Positions 22,295-34,537 of a stretch of 64,000 bases of DNA are shown in pieces; position 1 is the first letter of the stretch; the number at the start of each line of letters is the position of its first letter. The translations under genes were made by a program, and so were the position numbers. The stretch lies in assembly GCA_954871525.1 (NCBI GenBank), contig OX940865.1, forward strand, positions 26,644,420 to 26,708,419, given 5' to 3'. Under the pieces are notes generated by a model. That model saw only the letters and a program-made list of their open reading frames with translations. It searched no databases and had not been told where the DNA came from. The DNA is from Parietaria judaica. Lineage: Eukaryota; Streptophyta; Magnoliopsida; Rosales; Urticaceae.

Positions 22295-24042
22295 CATCGC
22301 GAAGCCACCATTCGCGACGCATCGCGACCGCCGGACTGGCGACTTCCGGCGATTCCGTCGCGACGCACCGCGAACTTAAGATGCAGAGCTCTAGTTCCGC
22401 CTATACAATAACATTAGAGTTGCATTTCTAGAAAATTCTAATTATAATTAAAAAGGTTAATTGCGACATAAATACTCAACTTATGGTCAAAGTCTCTCCC
22501 TTGTGTCCGTGGAGTGAATTTGACCATAAATATACCCAAATCACGTTTTGAGGCATTGACGCATAGGAGTGACTTTGACCATAAGTTAAGTATTTGCGCT
22601 GCAGCTAACCCTTACTATAAATTGGATTCCGGATTCCGGACTATCATATCCACCAAGTGAGATAGTTTATCGTTTTACTTCTATATATGAAAACAATGAT
22701 CTATAGTAGTATGATCTTATTAAGATTAATCCTAGTAATGTCGACAGAACAAGAATTAATGGTTCCGGAAAAATTCGAAACTCGATTTTTGGTTGCCGTT
22801 TTTCTTTTCCTAATTTAACATGGCAGACCGGATTCCGGACCATTGTATCCGCCCGATTAAGTGAAATATTTTCGCTCATCGTGAGATTTATTAGGAAATG
22901 TGAGTGGTAATTTACCGAAAGGGAAGGGCAAGAATGAAGGTGAAAACAGGCACCATGTTGAGGAAGGCACAGGCAAAAGTGGCCGATGTGTACTCAAGCC
23001 CCATCAGGAACAAGAATTGAGTCAATGTCACCCTGCAATTAACACAATCTAATTAAATTATAATTAAAAAAAATTGCTTTCTATCGATTAAGAATGTCCT
23101 CCGTTGTGACAGGGACGTGTCACGATTTCATGGAAAAGTTTGGACATTTTTAGGACTTGAAACCAACATTTCATGGCATGCACTTGGCGGAAGCATGTAG
23201 AGTTCGAGCCCCGGAACTTTTATTGTTTCTAATATTAATTTATTTATTACCGTTTTACCCTTAATACTGCTAACTCAGGCCTCCGGAATTTATATGATGG
23301 ATTTGCACGCAAGCGCGAACGGCTTTTGTGGACCGGTGTAACCTTGTAAAGGCGGTGAGAGAATGATGAAAACTAACCCGACCAAAGCGCTGACAAAAAG
23401 GTGACAAACAATGCGACCCGTGATCTCCGCTCTTCCTTTCCTGCAAGTTGACTTTTATTTAATTAATTAATCTAATATATTAGACTTAATTTATATGTCA
23501 ATCGACTTGACTACAATTAAAGTGATTACTTAACTTATAATATATTCTGCATATCTAAGATAATATGAGTTCTTTAGAAGATTAGTTTGATTCCATGTTT
23601 TCTATAATTAGAAATTCTAAATAAAATCATGTACAATTGCTTTATATTTGACCCTCTTCCCCATATTTTCAAAAATTAGTCAAAAGCTCCATAAAAATAA
23701 TTCTACGAAAACATAAAAAACGGTTACGATTACCCTCCGAATATGTTCAATCATGATTTCGCCAACCACGAACTTATTTCGGACAGCTCCGCCACATTTT
23801 CTTACGGTGTCCCGAACATGATTGAACTTTGTAGTAATTAGTTATGAATATATATACCTTTCCCAAAAGAGGGCGATTGGGGCCAAGAAGAGAGCAGAGA
23901 CGGCTTGTCTGTAAGTGACGATGACCAAGTGGTTGACTCCATGATCCAGCGTCTTCTTCAGCAGCAGATTCACCACTGCAAATGCCATGTTTACCGCCAC
24001 CATTACACTAACGATCCTCCACTCCGTACAGCAACCACTCAT
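20481..24042 (-). CDS. WAT1-related (nodulin MtN21/EamA) transporter, 360 aa, 6 exons
   Basis: Exons 23858-24042, 23378-23440, 22916-23032, 21372-21786, 21124-21275 and 20481-20631 join in frame (1083 nt). The protein is a ten-span drug/metabolite-transporter-fold carrier. Seen blocks include VNMAFAVVNLLLKKTLDHG, VIVTYRQAVSALFLAPIA, LTQFLFLMGLEYTSATFACA, NMVPVFTFILALPFR (first EamA repeat), CLMWSSWFLMQASIGKAFP, SGLGYAGMSWCVKKKGPVF, FTPLTQIFVAIIDT and GSALVIIGMYGLLWGK (second repeat). WAT1 itself exports auxin from the vacuole and other members carry amino acids or related solutes; the substrate here is unknown. A TATA box lies at 24170-24176. Intron 3 (22917 side to 21787) hosts a hAT-type element and a foldback MITE. 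The open frames in that intron and antisense to exon 4 are not genes. Confidence 0.92.
22034..22393. mobile_element. hAT-type non-autonomous element with TCGCGA-rich core (copy 2), inside a WAT1 intron
   Basis: The 360-bp element begins TAGAGCTGCA and ends TGCAGAGCTCTA. It is flanked by a perfect 8-bp duplication GTTCCGCC (22026-22033 and 22394-22401). The interior repeats TCGCGA, GTCGCGAC and CATCGCGA words around a long (CT)n run (about 22228-22292). It shares termini, composition and layout with 6862-7151. Open frames through the CT run give only Ser-Leu or Arg-Glu repeats. Confidence 0.85.
22455..22611. mobile_element. Foldback MITE with ~40-bp inverted ends, inside a WAT1 intron
   Basis: Begins GGTTAATTGCGACATAAATA and ends with an imperfect inverted copy. 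The arms pair best over AACTTATGGTCAAAGTC (about 22478-22494) and GACTTTGACCATAAGTT (about 22571-22587). No coding capacity; a target duplication is not obvious, so the superfamily is left open. Confidence 0.7.
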
Positions 24043-24169
24043 CTTGATCTCAAGCTATATATTTCTATGTATATGTATATGTATATATATGTATGTATCG
24101 ATCACAGACACGGCACTATAGTATCGCAGTACAGCTTGGATGCATAGAAGCAGTGTCGTTTCCACTACT

Positions 24170-24176
24170 TATATAT
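24170..24176 (-). promoter_or_regulatory. TATA box of the WAT1-related gene
   Basis: TATATAA on the minus strand, about 128 bp upstream of the ATG at 24042. An AAACGACAC word follows just downstream. Confidence 0.55.
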
Positions 24177-24199
24177 GTGAGCTTGGGAGGGCCAAACAT

Positions 24200-26940
24200 T
24201 GAGTGAGCTCGGTATCAGTGTCACATCACTGCTTTTACTATATTTTTTAGTGGGAAAGAGAGAGATGGTGAAATCGGGACTGTGTTCTCGGCGTTTTTCG
24301 GGCAATCAAAAAACGTCGCAGTTTTGAAAAAGTGTGTTTCATAATTCGGGTCGGATATGGCCAAAAGGGACTGATTTTTAATTAATCTATTAGTTAATTT
24401 ATTAGATAAAGTTTTTTTTAAAAAATTACAACGATTTTTAAAAGGTTAGAACCGAAGAAATATATTCGAATCAACTGATAAACATAGTCTAAATTTCAAG
24501 TAATACGTTTAATAACTTTGAGCAAAAGCTAAAATTATAAAACATTTAAGTATTTTTAACTAATAAAAAAAATCCTAAAATCTAATTTCAGTAAAAATAA
24601 GAAACCAAGTTGCTCCAATTTTGGCCCGGACCGGATCGGACTCCGAGACTAAACGTAGCGCTTTGTGTGTGGCATCGAATGGCGACATATCAGCCGTCCA
24701 CGTGGCATTTGACGGAGATTTGTTTATAACCTATTGGATGAGAGAGAGAATATTTGGATTGCTAAGCTCACCTCATGCACATGCATCAGCATATACGTAA
24801 CGTAGAGAAAACAGCTCCAAATTGTGGATTCAAAATGCTCCATTTGCGTATATATATTATATTATAATATATCTTGATTAGGGTTTACGATCAGAGACAA
24901 CAGTACTAGGGCAACAAGCATATTATTTTCAGAGATGGTGGAAAATATGTCGTCCATCGCATATATTTTTTTCTTTGTTGAGTACGGAATCTCATACTTC
25001 TTTTTCCTCAGACCCTTCTTTATTATTTTCTTTGAATTATACACGAACAACACGTCAAATCAAATCCCATATGATATTATTAAATAATGCAAGTTTTACG
25101 TACAGTACAGGCCAGTCATCTTCTCTACTAATTATCTTGGAATATATTGATTTAGCGTGACAATAAATACTTTTATAGTTTTATTTATGATTAAACAGAT
25201 CATGAGATGATCAGATATTATTATTAACAAGTGGACATAGGTGTGGTGGAATATCTATTCTGAGTTCTCACTACTGTGTTGTAAGTTAGTGCAATATGTT
25301 GTCAACTCTACACTTCTACAGTACTACTACTGTATAATTAACCCTATGTTGAGTAACTAATGGTATTTTAAGAATTTTATGTGTATTTGTAAATTATTGA
25401 TTTTTCGAGGCTCAACCTAGAAAAACATATTTCGACGTTTTTAAAACGTTTTGAGAAGTGTTTGCGCAGGACCCGGCTTTTATCGGCCGTTACTTAGTGT
25501 CTAAATGGTTTATCGATTCGAAGGTTTTGAAGATACATTGGTTTACGGAATCGAAGGTATTGAAGATACTCTAGTATGCTCTTTTTTTGCATCTTTAATT
25601 GGTAGTTGAAAGTTAGGAATAAAATCGGAGAGTTGTATTTAATCCGGATCTGAGTAAATCAATTCGGCTATTTTGCAATAGATAAAAGATAATTAGTGCC
25701 TATAGATATGACAATTGAGATGTCCCAAAGTTAATATATATTCCTATTATAGGGCCTATGTATATCCTTGTGCTATGCCACTCTAGGCTTAAATATGGAT
25801 CCACTTGAGAATTTTTGCCAAATATGCATCATATCATTATACATTTATAAATAAATGAGGCACTTAATTTCCTTGCATGACTATAGTCAATGTCACCCAC
25901 CAAGGAAGAACTCTCTTCTCTTGTCAATTAAAATGCCACTATATTTGCCATTTGGGTCCTCCTTGTTTTGGATAACACACGCATGCTATTTTGGGGTCGA
26001 TCTTTTGCTTTACACAAAGAGAATTATATAAGAAACATATCAATTATAGCAATTTATAAAAACATTACTTACCAAAGTTTTGTATGTAGTCATTTAGGAC
26101 ACTTTTGAATGAAAAAAAAATACAAAAAAATAAACTTTGAATGATATCATAATCTTATGTTATCACTTATCCTTCTTTATTACCTCTTTTCTTTAGGATA
26201 ATCTTGTGTTATCACTACTTTACCTCTCTCTTTTCTTTGGAATCTTTTAAGTTAAATTTTTCATAATTCACGCGTTGGAAATGATACACATCTTTCGATT
26301 TCGGACCAAGATTCTTTAAAATTTTATCACGACAAGTATTTTTTACTATTAACTTGACATTCATTGTCGAACTCGCAGCTTTACACTTTAACTAATGGTG
26401 TTAATATGGTCTTCTTGACGAAACATGAACTCGATATTTTTCTAATTTAAAAATACGCGGAATTTTTTTTTTTACACCATATTGACTAAGAATATTAGGT
26501 TATACCATAAAAACAACTTAGGAAAATAAGCACACCATCTATAATTGAGTATTTATGCCGCAATTATCCCGTTACATTATAGACCACTTCCGATTACAGA
26601 GACTTGATATAATTCTTGAAATGAACCAATAATCACTATTTTTTCATATATTATATGGTTGCTTCCAAAATGAATTTTCAAAGAGAACAAAATAAATTAA
26701 AAAACCGCATGTGTTTTCAACTTAATCTCCAATACATTACGGATCTTGTTTCATACTCCGCTAGCACGAAAAGAAAAAAAAAATTAATGGGGGGTCAAAA
26801 TTCTACGAGCTCCGAGAAATGACCGAAGAGAAAGATTTCATGGAAAATTTTGGCTTTAATTTCCCGTCAAAACTTTGAATAAGGCGAGAAACAAGACAAG
26901 AAAACATTATCTTGCTTGTGTTTCTTCATACCTCCTCACT
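24200..26940. other. Intergenic DNA, no supported gene
   Basis: AT-rich throughout. Open frames at 24862-25160 are short, on opposite strands of the same DNA, and have no domain or plausible splice partners. The right-hand part is probably the 3' flank of the OSB gene. Confidence 0.5.
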
Positions 26941-26943
26941 CCA

Positions 26944-29900
26944 CTAGGCCACACCTTCTTTGCTCTTTGGAGACGGCAACTTTAAAACCGCCCATGTTGG
27001 CGCATCGCTCAGCCACAGGGCTTCGCCCGTTTCCCTGTTCTTAAAATCGGGCGCACTCTCTTTCTTCTGCAAATCAAAGGACAGTCTCGGTTTTTTTAGT
27101 TAGATAACAACGGCGAAAATAATAATTCGAAAGGAAGGGATTTCGGGGATGAGATCAGAGATTCACCTTGTCAAGTCTATTGTCCCACCATTTTCCAGAG
27201 TTGTCGAGCAAGTCCTTCCATAGTTCTTCACCTAAGGAATAATCATGTAACCATAAAGGAATGGTTGGAACTTAATTATGTGATTAATATACCTTGTTAA
27301 TCAGATCTTATATGTCGTTTTAGGCTTACCTTTTCTGTTTCGTTTCTTGGTTTGGGTTCTATCAGAAAACAACTAGACTATGCAAAGGTAAAACTTTAAA
27401 GAGTAACTAACTTTTTTCACTCTTTGCTGGGTTTGACTTCTGAACGACTTCATGAAACTCCAATCCTTCAAGTTTTGGCAAAAGCCACTCGGGCGCCACG
27501 TTAAGCCAAAGTGCACAGCTTCCGTCTTTCCGTTTAAAATCGGGAAACTTTGGGTTCACCTTTAAACGAAATGAAATAAACATTAGAAATTAAAATAGTG
27601 AGTCATCAAAGAGGAGAAATTGTTTAAAGAAAGCAAAGCAATCATCTTCACCAGCCCTCGCAGCTTGCTACTTCGATAATCACGCCATTCTTTCGGATTA
27701 TCGATAAGATCAGTCCACGGATCTGATGAAGAGTCCTCGCTATCTAAATAATAATGTGGCAAATAAAAAACCTTATCATCCGTACTATCAAACTATTACG
27801 AACTTTTTAAAAAATATATATTTAATAGAAAACGAGCAGTCCGTTTTGCAGGAACAGAAAACAGGAGATCTTTTAATGTAGCATGTGGAAACGGTTTTGC
27901 CCGTTTCTGCTATAAACGGATCAGGGAACGGATAAGCTAATACTTAACTTGGAAGGAAATTCAGCAGAATTACCTTTACACTGCTTTGTTTCTTTTGAGC
28001 CATGAACTGGAGCATCAAACTCCAGCCCTACAAGTTTCGAAAAGATCGATCGCGGAGCCCTGTCAAGCCAGAGTGCAGAACCGGTATTCTTGCGCTTAAA
28101 ATCCGGGTATTTTCGACTCACCTGCCATTAAAAAAAAAAGAATAAGCGGAACACAAAATCCGATACAGAAGAAATAAAAAATAATAATTCACGGAGTGTT
28201 TAAAGGAAGCAATGATCACCAGCTCTTGGAGCTTGCTATTGCGATAATCACACCAATCTTTAGGATTATCGATAAGGTCGGTCCACAAATCTGTTGCAGA
28301 GTCACCGCTGTCTAAATAATAAGTCAGTCTTCTGCTTTTGGCGGCAATAAAACTAACTTAAAAATTCTAGAGTAATTGGCAGTAGTCCCCCCCTGAACTT
28401 TAGTTTTTGGCAGCAAGGAAAATTTTAACTTCGCAACACCATGATTTTAAATAATAATGTAAAAAAGGGTTGGACAATGGGCGCCCATTTTCCGTTCTAG
28501 CTATTAACTCTAGAAAATCAGCAGAATCACCTTTACACTGATTTCCCTCTTTTGTAACATGAACTTGAGCATCAAACTCTATTCCTTCAAGTTTCGATAT
28601 GATCGACCGTGGCGCCCTGTCAAGCCATAGCCCATCCCCGTTATCCTTACGCTTAAAATCAGGGTATTTTGGATTCACCTGCAACTCCAAAAGTCAGCAT
28701 ATTCGCAAATAAAATCAAGTCATACAGAGAAGAAATCCCAAAAAAAAAAATCTCATCACCGCTCCGTCGCGTTTAGCAGCACGTATATCCAACCAATCTT
28801 TCGGATTATCAACGAGGTCGTTCCAGGGATCAAAAACCAAGCCCAAATATTTGCTGGCAGAATCTGAGAGATTTCTCTGTGTTAGAACTCCAAGCTCGCA
28901 GTAACGAACACTTTTTAAAAGAGCATATAAGTGATTGGTGGTTCTTCAGGATCACATATAAGTTATAATATTTCTCAGCTGAGAGAAAAAGTGCTTTAGG
29001 AAGTACGAATCTTGAAAAAACTAGAAGAGAGTCGAGAAAAAAAAAAGATTTACCGGAACTATTAGAGGTATTTCTATCTGACTGAATGAATGCCTTGGAG
29101 ATATTCTTCTTTCGAAAATCTTCCTCAACAAAGCTGATGTCGTTCACCTTCACCTAATATCGTCAAATACACGAGTTTTACTGTTATTCGAAACCATCAA
29201 AACAGTACCGCACCGGGTAAAAAATTTCCAGGATTAATTTTTTTAGAAACTATTCGAGTATTCGTTATAAAAGTATATAATCAAAATCTGGAATCTAAGA
29301 TGATTTTTGATGAATATCGGCGCTGCTCAGGTTCTACAACTAGTATTGACCAATTCATTTGAATCAAACATGTTTTGAACTTTACACTCTAACAGTTAAA
29401 ATACCTGAACATTGGATTGAACCTGGCTAGGATTTACGTGGCGCACACTACTACTCAAGTACCCGGTGATGCAGACTCGATCGTTCTCTTTCAGATGCAA
29501 AGCAGCAACGTGAGCCAAGTCATCCTCGAAAATTACCGGAACCCTACAATTTTTGCGAATTTCAGTAAGAACGGATATATAAGAGAATGAAAAAACTTAT
29601 ATTGCACAAGTACATGAATAATTCAAATAAATTAGCATTCGGATAGGACTCAGGTAGAAAAACGTAACGTAAAACGCATGCCAAGAGCGCGCAATCCAAC
29701 TGTTAATCACCGAGGAAATGATTACCGTGAAAAACTAATTCAGTTGATTGAGTATTGGAACTTGACATATACAAAAAAAAAAAAAAAATTGAAAACTTAC
29801 CAAACGATATATATATACAAAATAATATACAATGGGATTGATATCTATCTAAAGCACTAATCTTTGGTGGGAAAATTCAAAAATGAAAACAATCCAATTT

Positions 29901-30246
29901 ACCAGAGAGGAGGAGAGTCCGGGGATTCAGAATCGCCGTCGGAGGCGGAAGAGAGCTCGTCGGCGAGAACCGTGGAAGCCCAGGACGAGCCACCGGCGTT
30001 CGACCGGAACTGAACCGGCTGGCGAACATACCCAACGAGCTGCACGGAGTTCGCGACCTTCGACTGGAACGGAATCTCGCTCGGCCGGGCCCACCCGACC
30101 GGCGCTTCCGGTGACGGCTCCGGCGAACCCGTAACGGCACCGTTCGGGAGTTCGGGTTTGGGTTTGGCTTTGGCTCTGGTGGCGTAGTGCGAGAGAAGGT
30201 GGGTTCTCGGGGAAGGCCGCAGCAATCGGCGGCAGAGAGAGCTCAT
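26944..30246 (-). CDS. Organellar single-stranded DNA-binding protein (OSB family) with four PDF motifs, 500 aa, 11 exons
   Basis: Exons 29903-30246, 29405-29543, 29054-29153, 28760-28863, 28531-28678, 28220-28311, 27974-28121, 27652-27743, 27412-27559, 27167-27231 and 26944-27066 join in frame (1503 nt). The N-terminus (MSSLCRRLLRPSPRTHLLS) is Arg/Ser-rich and lacks acids, fitting a mitochondrial or plastid presequence. Residues ~60-165 form the SSB-like OB fold (VANSVQLVGYVRQPVQF, DRVCITGYLSS). Four PDF motifs follow, each split over two exons. Each has a DxLVDNPKDWxDxR half and a PDFKRKxxGxALWLxxAP half, with PDF at 235, 315, 395 and 466. OSB proteins bind ssDNA in organelles and restrain mitochondrial recombination. 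Exons 5, 7 and 9 are all 148 nt and exons 6 and 8 both 92 nt, so the module was duplicated as an exon pair. Confidence 0.93.
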
Positions 30247-30856
30247 GGCGAAGGTGGTCGGAGAGTGTTCAGAGGAATCCGGTGAAGATTTGAGGAGAGG
30301 AATTCGAATCGCGAGGACAGTGAAGAACAGTGTCTGTGTTCGTCTTCTTCTTCACTGTCTGAGCTCAGAACCTGAACGACTGTATTATAGGGGCAATTCC
30401 GGAAGATGAAAAGTCACGCTCTATGCACGTGATGTCGTTTCTGGAGTTATGTCTATGCACGTGATGTTTTTCGAGCTATGTCGTTTGGAAGTTTTATCAT
30501 CGTTTTGCATTTTCATGTCGTTCTATGTTTTCCTTTAATCATCGAGTTATGTCGTTTACAATTATTTCCGTCGTTTTTGAAAAACATGAACGAAAAAAGA
30601 GAAAACCATATCTTACGTAGAAACAGGCTTCACTATCACTTCATTCATTTTTCGCGGTTTCTCACCGGAGATTCGCCGTAGATTCTCTCTGCTCCGGCGC
30701 CTCGTTGCTCCGGCCGACTCAACTACGGCGAGTTCGTCGATAACGACGAGACAGTATTCGCTGAAACTTCTTAGCTCCGATTTGGTTTGTATCTAAACTG
30801 AAAGATTGAGAGAATCAAATCTCTCTAGCTTTTGCGAATTCGCTTTTGCTCTGTCC
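30247..30856. promoter_or_regulatory. Shared divergent promoter region of the OSB and PPR genes
   Basis: 610 bp separate the two ATGs. A 32-bp direct repeat carries TATGCACGTGATGT twice (G-box CACGTG at 30426-30431 and 30458-30463). ATGTCGTT words occur at about 30432, 30478, 30514 and 30548. No clear TATA box was found on either side. Confidence 0.55.
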
Positions 30857-33420
30857 ATGGCTTGCTGTGCATTCTCCGGTCACGCTCAGCCGTTCTCGCC
30901 GGATTTGAGCCGGCGAGTGCGCGCGGAGCTCGCCGGTCAGTCGCCGGAGTTCAAGCCTCGCCCGAGAAGCGAAGCCGTGGCTGTTAGGGCTTTGTCGGTG
31001 GCGGAGACGGAGAAGAGGGAAGCGAAGGAGAAGAAGGAGGAGGTGAACAGGAAGATTGCGTCGAAGAAGGCCATCTCCATCATTCTGCGGAGAGAAGCCA
31101 CGAAGGCGCTGATCGAGAAGAAGAGAGGGCCGAATAACTCGAAGAAGCTCCTTCCGAGGACGATTCTGGAGGCGCTTCATGAGAGGATCACGGCCCTGCG
31201 ATGGGAATCAGCACTCAAGGTTGGTCTTTTTGGCTTTAAATTCGGTGATTCTATCGATGAACTCGAGCTTTAGCTTCCTCATTACTCATTAAAGAAATGT
31301 TTTTGAGTTCTCTTACCTAGAGATAGAGTAGAACTGTGGAAATTTTGTGCGAAATATCCGGTAATTTTTTGCGGAATACCGGAACAGGACTGGGAATAGG
31401 ACCAGTTTTCAGAAATCCAAAACGGGAATCTCCTGGTCCCTCGGTTTCAATCCAGCATTTCCCAGTTTTAAACCAATATTTGTACCGGTCCCAGTACGAT
31501 TAAATATATATTTTTTCTACCGGTCCCAGTCACGGTTCCTGTAAAAACCGGTGTTTATAAAACCAGTACCGGGACCTGGAGGTAAAATCGTTAAGCTCTC
31601 TTATCTAGAATAATAGTAATGTGTGAACTGTTCAATGCTTTTAGCCAGGTATGGGTGAAATTTTATTATCGGTTCCTAGAATCCGGGAAGTTTTTTGTGA
31701 TTACCGAGAACCGGGACTTGGACCAATTTTTGGAAATTGGAACGGGAACCTCTCCCGGTCCCTCGGTTTCAATGCATTTCCCGTTTTTAAAACCAGTATT
31801 TTTACCGGTCCCAGTTTAAAAACGATAAAATGTATGTTTTCTACCAGCCCCAGTAGCGGTTCCTGTAAAAACCGGTGTTTATGAATCCGATACTGGGACC
31901 GGGAGGAAAAATCATCAAAATCACAGTTTCACCCCTAGTTTTGGCATCGGAGCCCATAACTGGATTGTAGATCACCAACAAAAGAATCGCCTCTCATGTA
32001 TGAAACTACTTCAGGTTTTTGAGCTACTGAGAGAGCAGCTCTGGTACAGGCCGACCCCTAGCATCTACGTCAAGCTAATCGTAATGCTCGGGAAATGCAA
32101 GCAACCCGAAAAAGCCCTTGAGCTGTTCGAGGCCATGGTTGAGGAAGGCTGCAGTGTCAACCATGAAACCTACACTGCACTTCTGTCTGCCTACAGCAGG
32201 AGCGGTCTCTTTGACCGAGCGTTTGACCTTCTCGGGCAGATGAAGAACACTTCGGATTGCCAACCGGATGTCCACACTTACACAGTTCTGATCAAATCCT
32301 GCTTGAATTATTTCCAGTTCGACAAAGTCGAAGCTCTCCTCTCTGACATGGAAATGATGGGGATCAAACCTAGTACGGTTACTTACAACACCCTCATCGA
32401 TGCTTATGGCAAAGCGAGAAAGTACGTGTCCAAATTACCCTTTTGGCGTCAAAATTTTAATGCTACGAAGTACGTATCACAGGCGAGTTATAGCTCCGAG
32501 TACAAGTGGCAAGGATAAAACGACGCACATTTGTTTAAATTCATTGTCATTTTAGCATCTAAGTTTATTTCCCGAATCAGCTATATTTCTCTACGCTCAT
32601 TGACTAAGAATGAGATTATATGCTGGTCTATAAGCCCCGGTCTTACGGTGTGAGTTCTAGTTATAAACGAGTAACCCATTCTTCACATTCATTCAGGTTT
32701 GCAGAAATGGAATCCATAATAGTGGAGATGCTTCTAGAAGACGACTGCCAGCCCGACGTCTGGACCATGAACTCCACACTCAGAGCCTTCGGCGGCAACG
32801 GCCAGATCGAAACGATGGAGAAGTGCTACGAGAAGTTCCAAAGAGCCGGGATCGAACCCAACATCAAGACCTTCAACATCATGCTCGATTCCTACGCAAA
32901 AGTCAAAGAGTTCACAAAAATGAGCGCTGTGATGGAGTTCATGCAGAAATACCATTATTCGTGGACAATCGTCACGTACAACGTCGTCATCGATGCATTC
33001 GGGAGAGCCGGAGATTTGAAGCAGATGGAGTATATGTTCAGGCTGATGAGGTCAGAGAGGATCAAGCCGAGTTGCGTCACGCTCTGCTCGCTCGTGAGGG
33101 CGTACGGGCAAGCAGGAAGGCCCGACAAAATCGCCGGGGTCTTGCGTTTTGTGGAGAATTCCGATATCACCCTCGATACCATCTTCTTCAATTGCCTAGT
33201 CGACGCGTACGGAAGGGTAGGGCTCGTCTCGGAGATGAGAGAAGTGCTTGAGGTGATGAAGGAGAACGGGTGCAGGCCCGATAAGGTCACTTACAGAACG
33301 ATGATCAGAGCTTATTCGGCAAACGGAATGAATAGCCATGCGAAGGAGCTTCGAGGTTTCATTGCATCGAAGGAAGGGAATAAACTAGGAGTGATGGAGA
33401 AAGGAAAGCCTGATCTGTGA
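30857..33420 (+). CDS. Chloroplast pentatricopeptide-repeat protein, EMB2750/At3g06430-like, 497 aa, 3 exons
   Basis: Exons 30857-31219, 32015-32421 and 32697-33420 join in frame (1494 nt). The N-terminus MACCAFSGHAQPFSPDL fits a plastid transit peptide. A basic linker with EVNRKIASKKAISIILRRE follows, then tandem P-type PPR motifs of about 35 residues (for example YVKLIVMLGKCKQPEKALEL, HTYTVLIKSCLNYFQFDKVE, VTYNTLIDAYGKARK, IVTYNVVIDAFGRAGDLKQ, CVTLCSLVRAYGQAGRPDK). The blocks LLPRTILEALHERITALRWE and WTMNSTLRAFGGNGQIE match the Arabidopsis EMB2750 (AtPPR2) type. PPR proteins bind organellar RNA in a sequence-specific way, and EMB2750 is required for embryo development. The start was set at the first ATG. 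The upstream frame stays open only from a non-ATG codon. Intron 1 contains two copies of an ACCGG-rich repeat. Confidence 0.93.
31370..31906. repeat. Two copies of an ACCGGTCCC-rich dispersed repeat in PPR intron 1
   Basis: Copies at about 31370-31590 and 31663-31906 share GGGACC-type words, GGTCCCTCGGTTTCAAT, TACCGGTCCCAGT and GGTTCCTGTAAAAACCGGTG in the same order. The right copy ends TTTCACCCCTA (31933 region) and the left part has TATGGGTGAAA near 31648, resembling degraded hAT ends (TAGGGGTGAAA). No matching target duplication was seen. Confidence 0.65.
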
Positions 33421-34537
33421 TTAAATTATAAAATTTTGGTGTATATATTTACTTATTTTATGAGTAATATAGTAATTTCTTCTTGAATATAAAATATTGA
33501 AGCGCGTGGTTGGCTTTTCATTTTAAGAAACAAAAGAGGCAAGCTTTAAGACGTTCTTCGAGCCTTATTATATTCTCTGGTTCGACTCTCTCGTGCCTTG
33601 CGACCACGGATCAAACTTTGCCGAAACATCAGCCTGTTTCGGTTCCCAGATCAGACTGAAACTAGTTGATTCCGTCTCGCCAATCGGTCACAATAAAATA
33701 AAATGAGGGCAGCCGGGCCAAGCTGCCCGAGCTGGCCCGAACGCCGAATTCACTCTCGACAAGCGGGATGCGGAGGATTGCTAACCATAGTATGTCTTTT
33801 TGATTAATTCTACTTCTTGATAATCCTTAAGCATCGTTACAAATTGATTAAAATGTTGAAATTATATGTGTGTATATTTCCGAGGAATATACTAAGAAAG
33901 TTAAATTCCAAGAACTCTAACTACTGATACAATATGTCCCTCTGAATCACACCTAATCTCACTCAGTTAATGATCTGTTTCTTTCTTCTGCTACCTGAAA
34001 TCAACCAAAACAGATATTAGGGGGACTAAATGTGAAATTTAATAAACCAGTCACCATTTACATAATACCAGTTCAAATCTAGAGAAAAGAACCAAAGGAA
34101 TTTGTTACTGATGCTGCGGTTCAGAGTTCGTAACAGAAACTTGGTTGTTATTTACGAGTATGAATGAGAACGAAAAATGACGAGAACGTAAGGAACTACC
34201 ACTTCTGGCCTGAACCTCGATAAATACCGGGGTCATAGCTGTCCTAAAAAACAACCTAAGAAATTCCATAAAATAATTTGTAAAAGTTGAAAATTTATTT
34301 TAACTGGTTTTCCTAGACCAATGCACTTTGGCCCGTTCGGATTCTAAAAATAATTGTCGGCCCCTTATATTTTTGTTACAGTTTCCATCACTGTATCCTC
34401 TAATCTTTACTTAGTGTAACACTTTCTAGTTTTTTTGTTTTTTCTACGGGTTTTTTTGCCGTTTTGGTTTACCCTTTTCTAATTATCACATTCCACAAAG
34501 CATATAATACTTAAAATAATCAGACGAAATCACTAAA
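33421..34537. other. Convergent intergenic region between the PPR and PAP genes
   Basis: Both flanking genes end into this stretch, so it holds their 3' UTRs. I see no further gene, tRNA or transposon with definable ends. Confidence 0.5.

Noticed and set aside
22020..22431. Several overlapping open frames with long Ser-Leu or Arg-Glu runs
   Set aside because: They read through the CT microsatellite inside a transposon located in an intron, and are open on both strands for that reason only.
24862..25160. Small frames on both strands in the WAT1-OSB gap
   Set aside because: Overlapping, AT-driven, no splice partners and no recognisable family.
32823..33290. Overlapping frames on both strands within the PPR gene
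   Set aside because: Shadows of a GC-richer coding exon; the PPR motifs explain the region in one frame.
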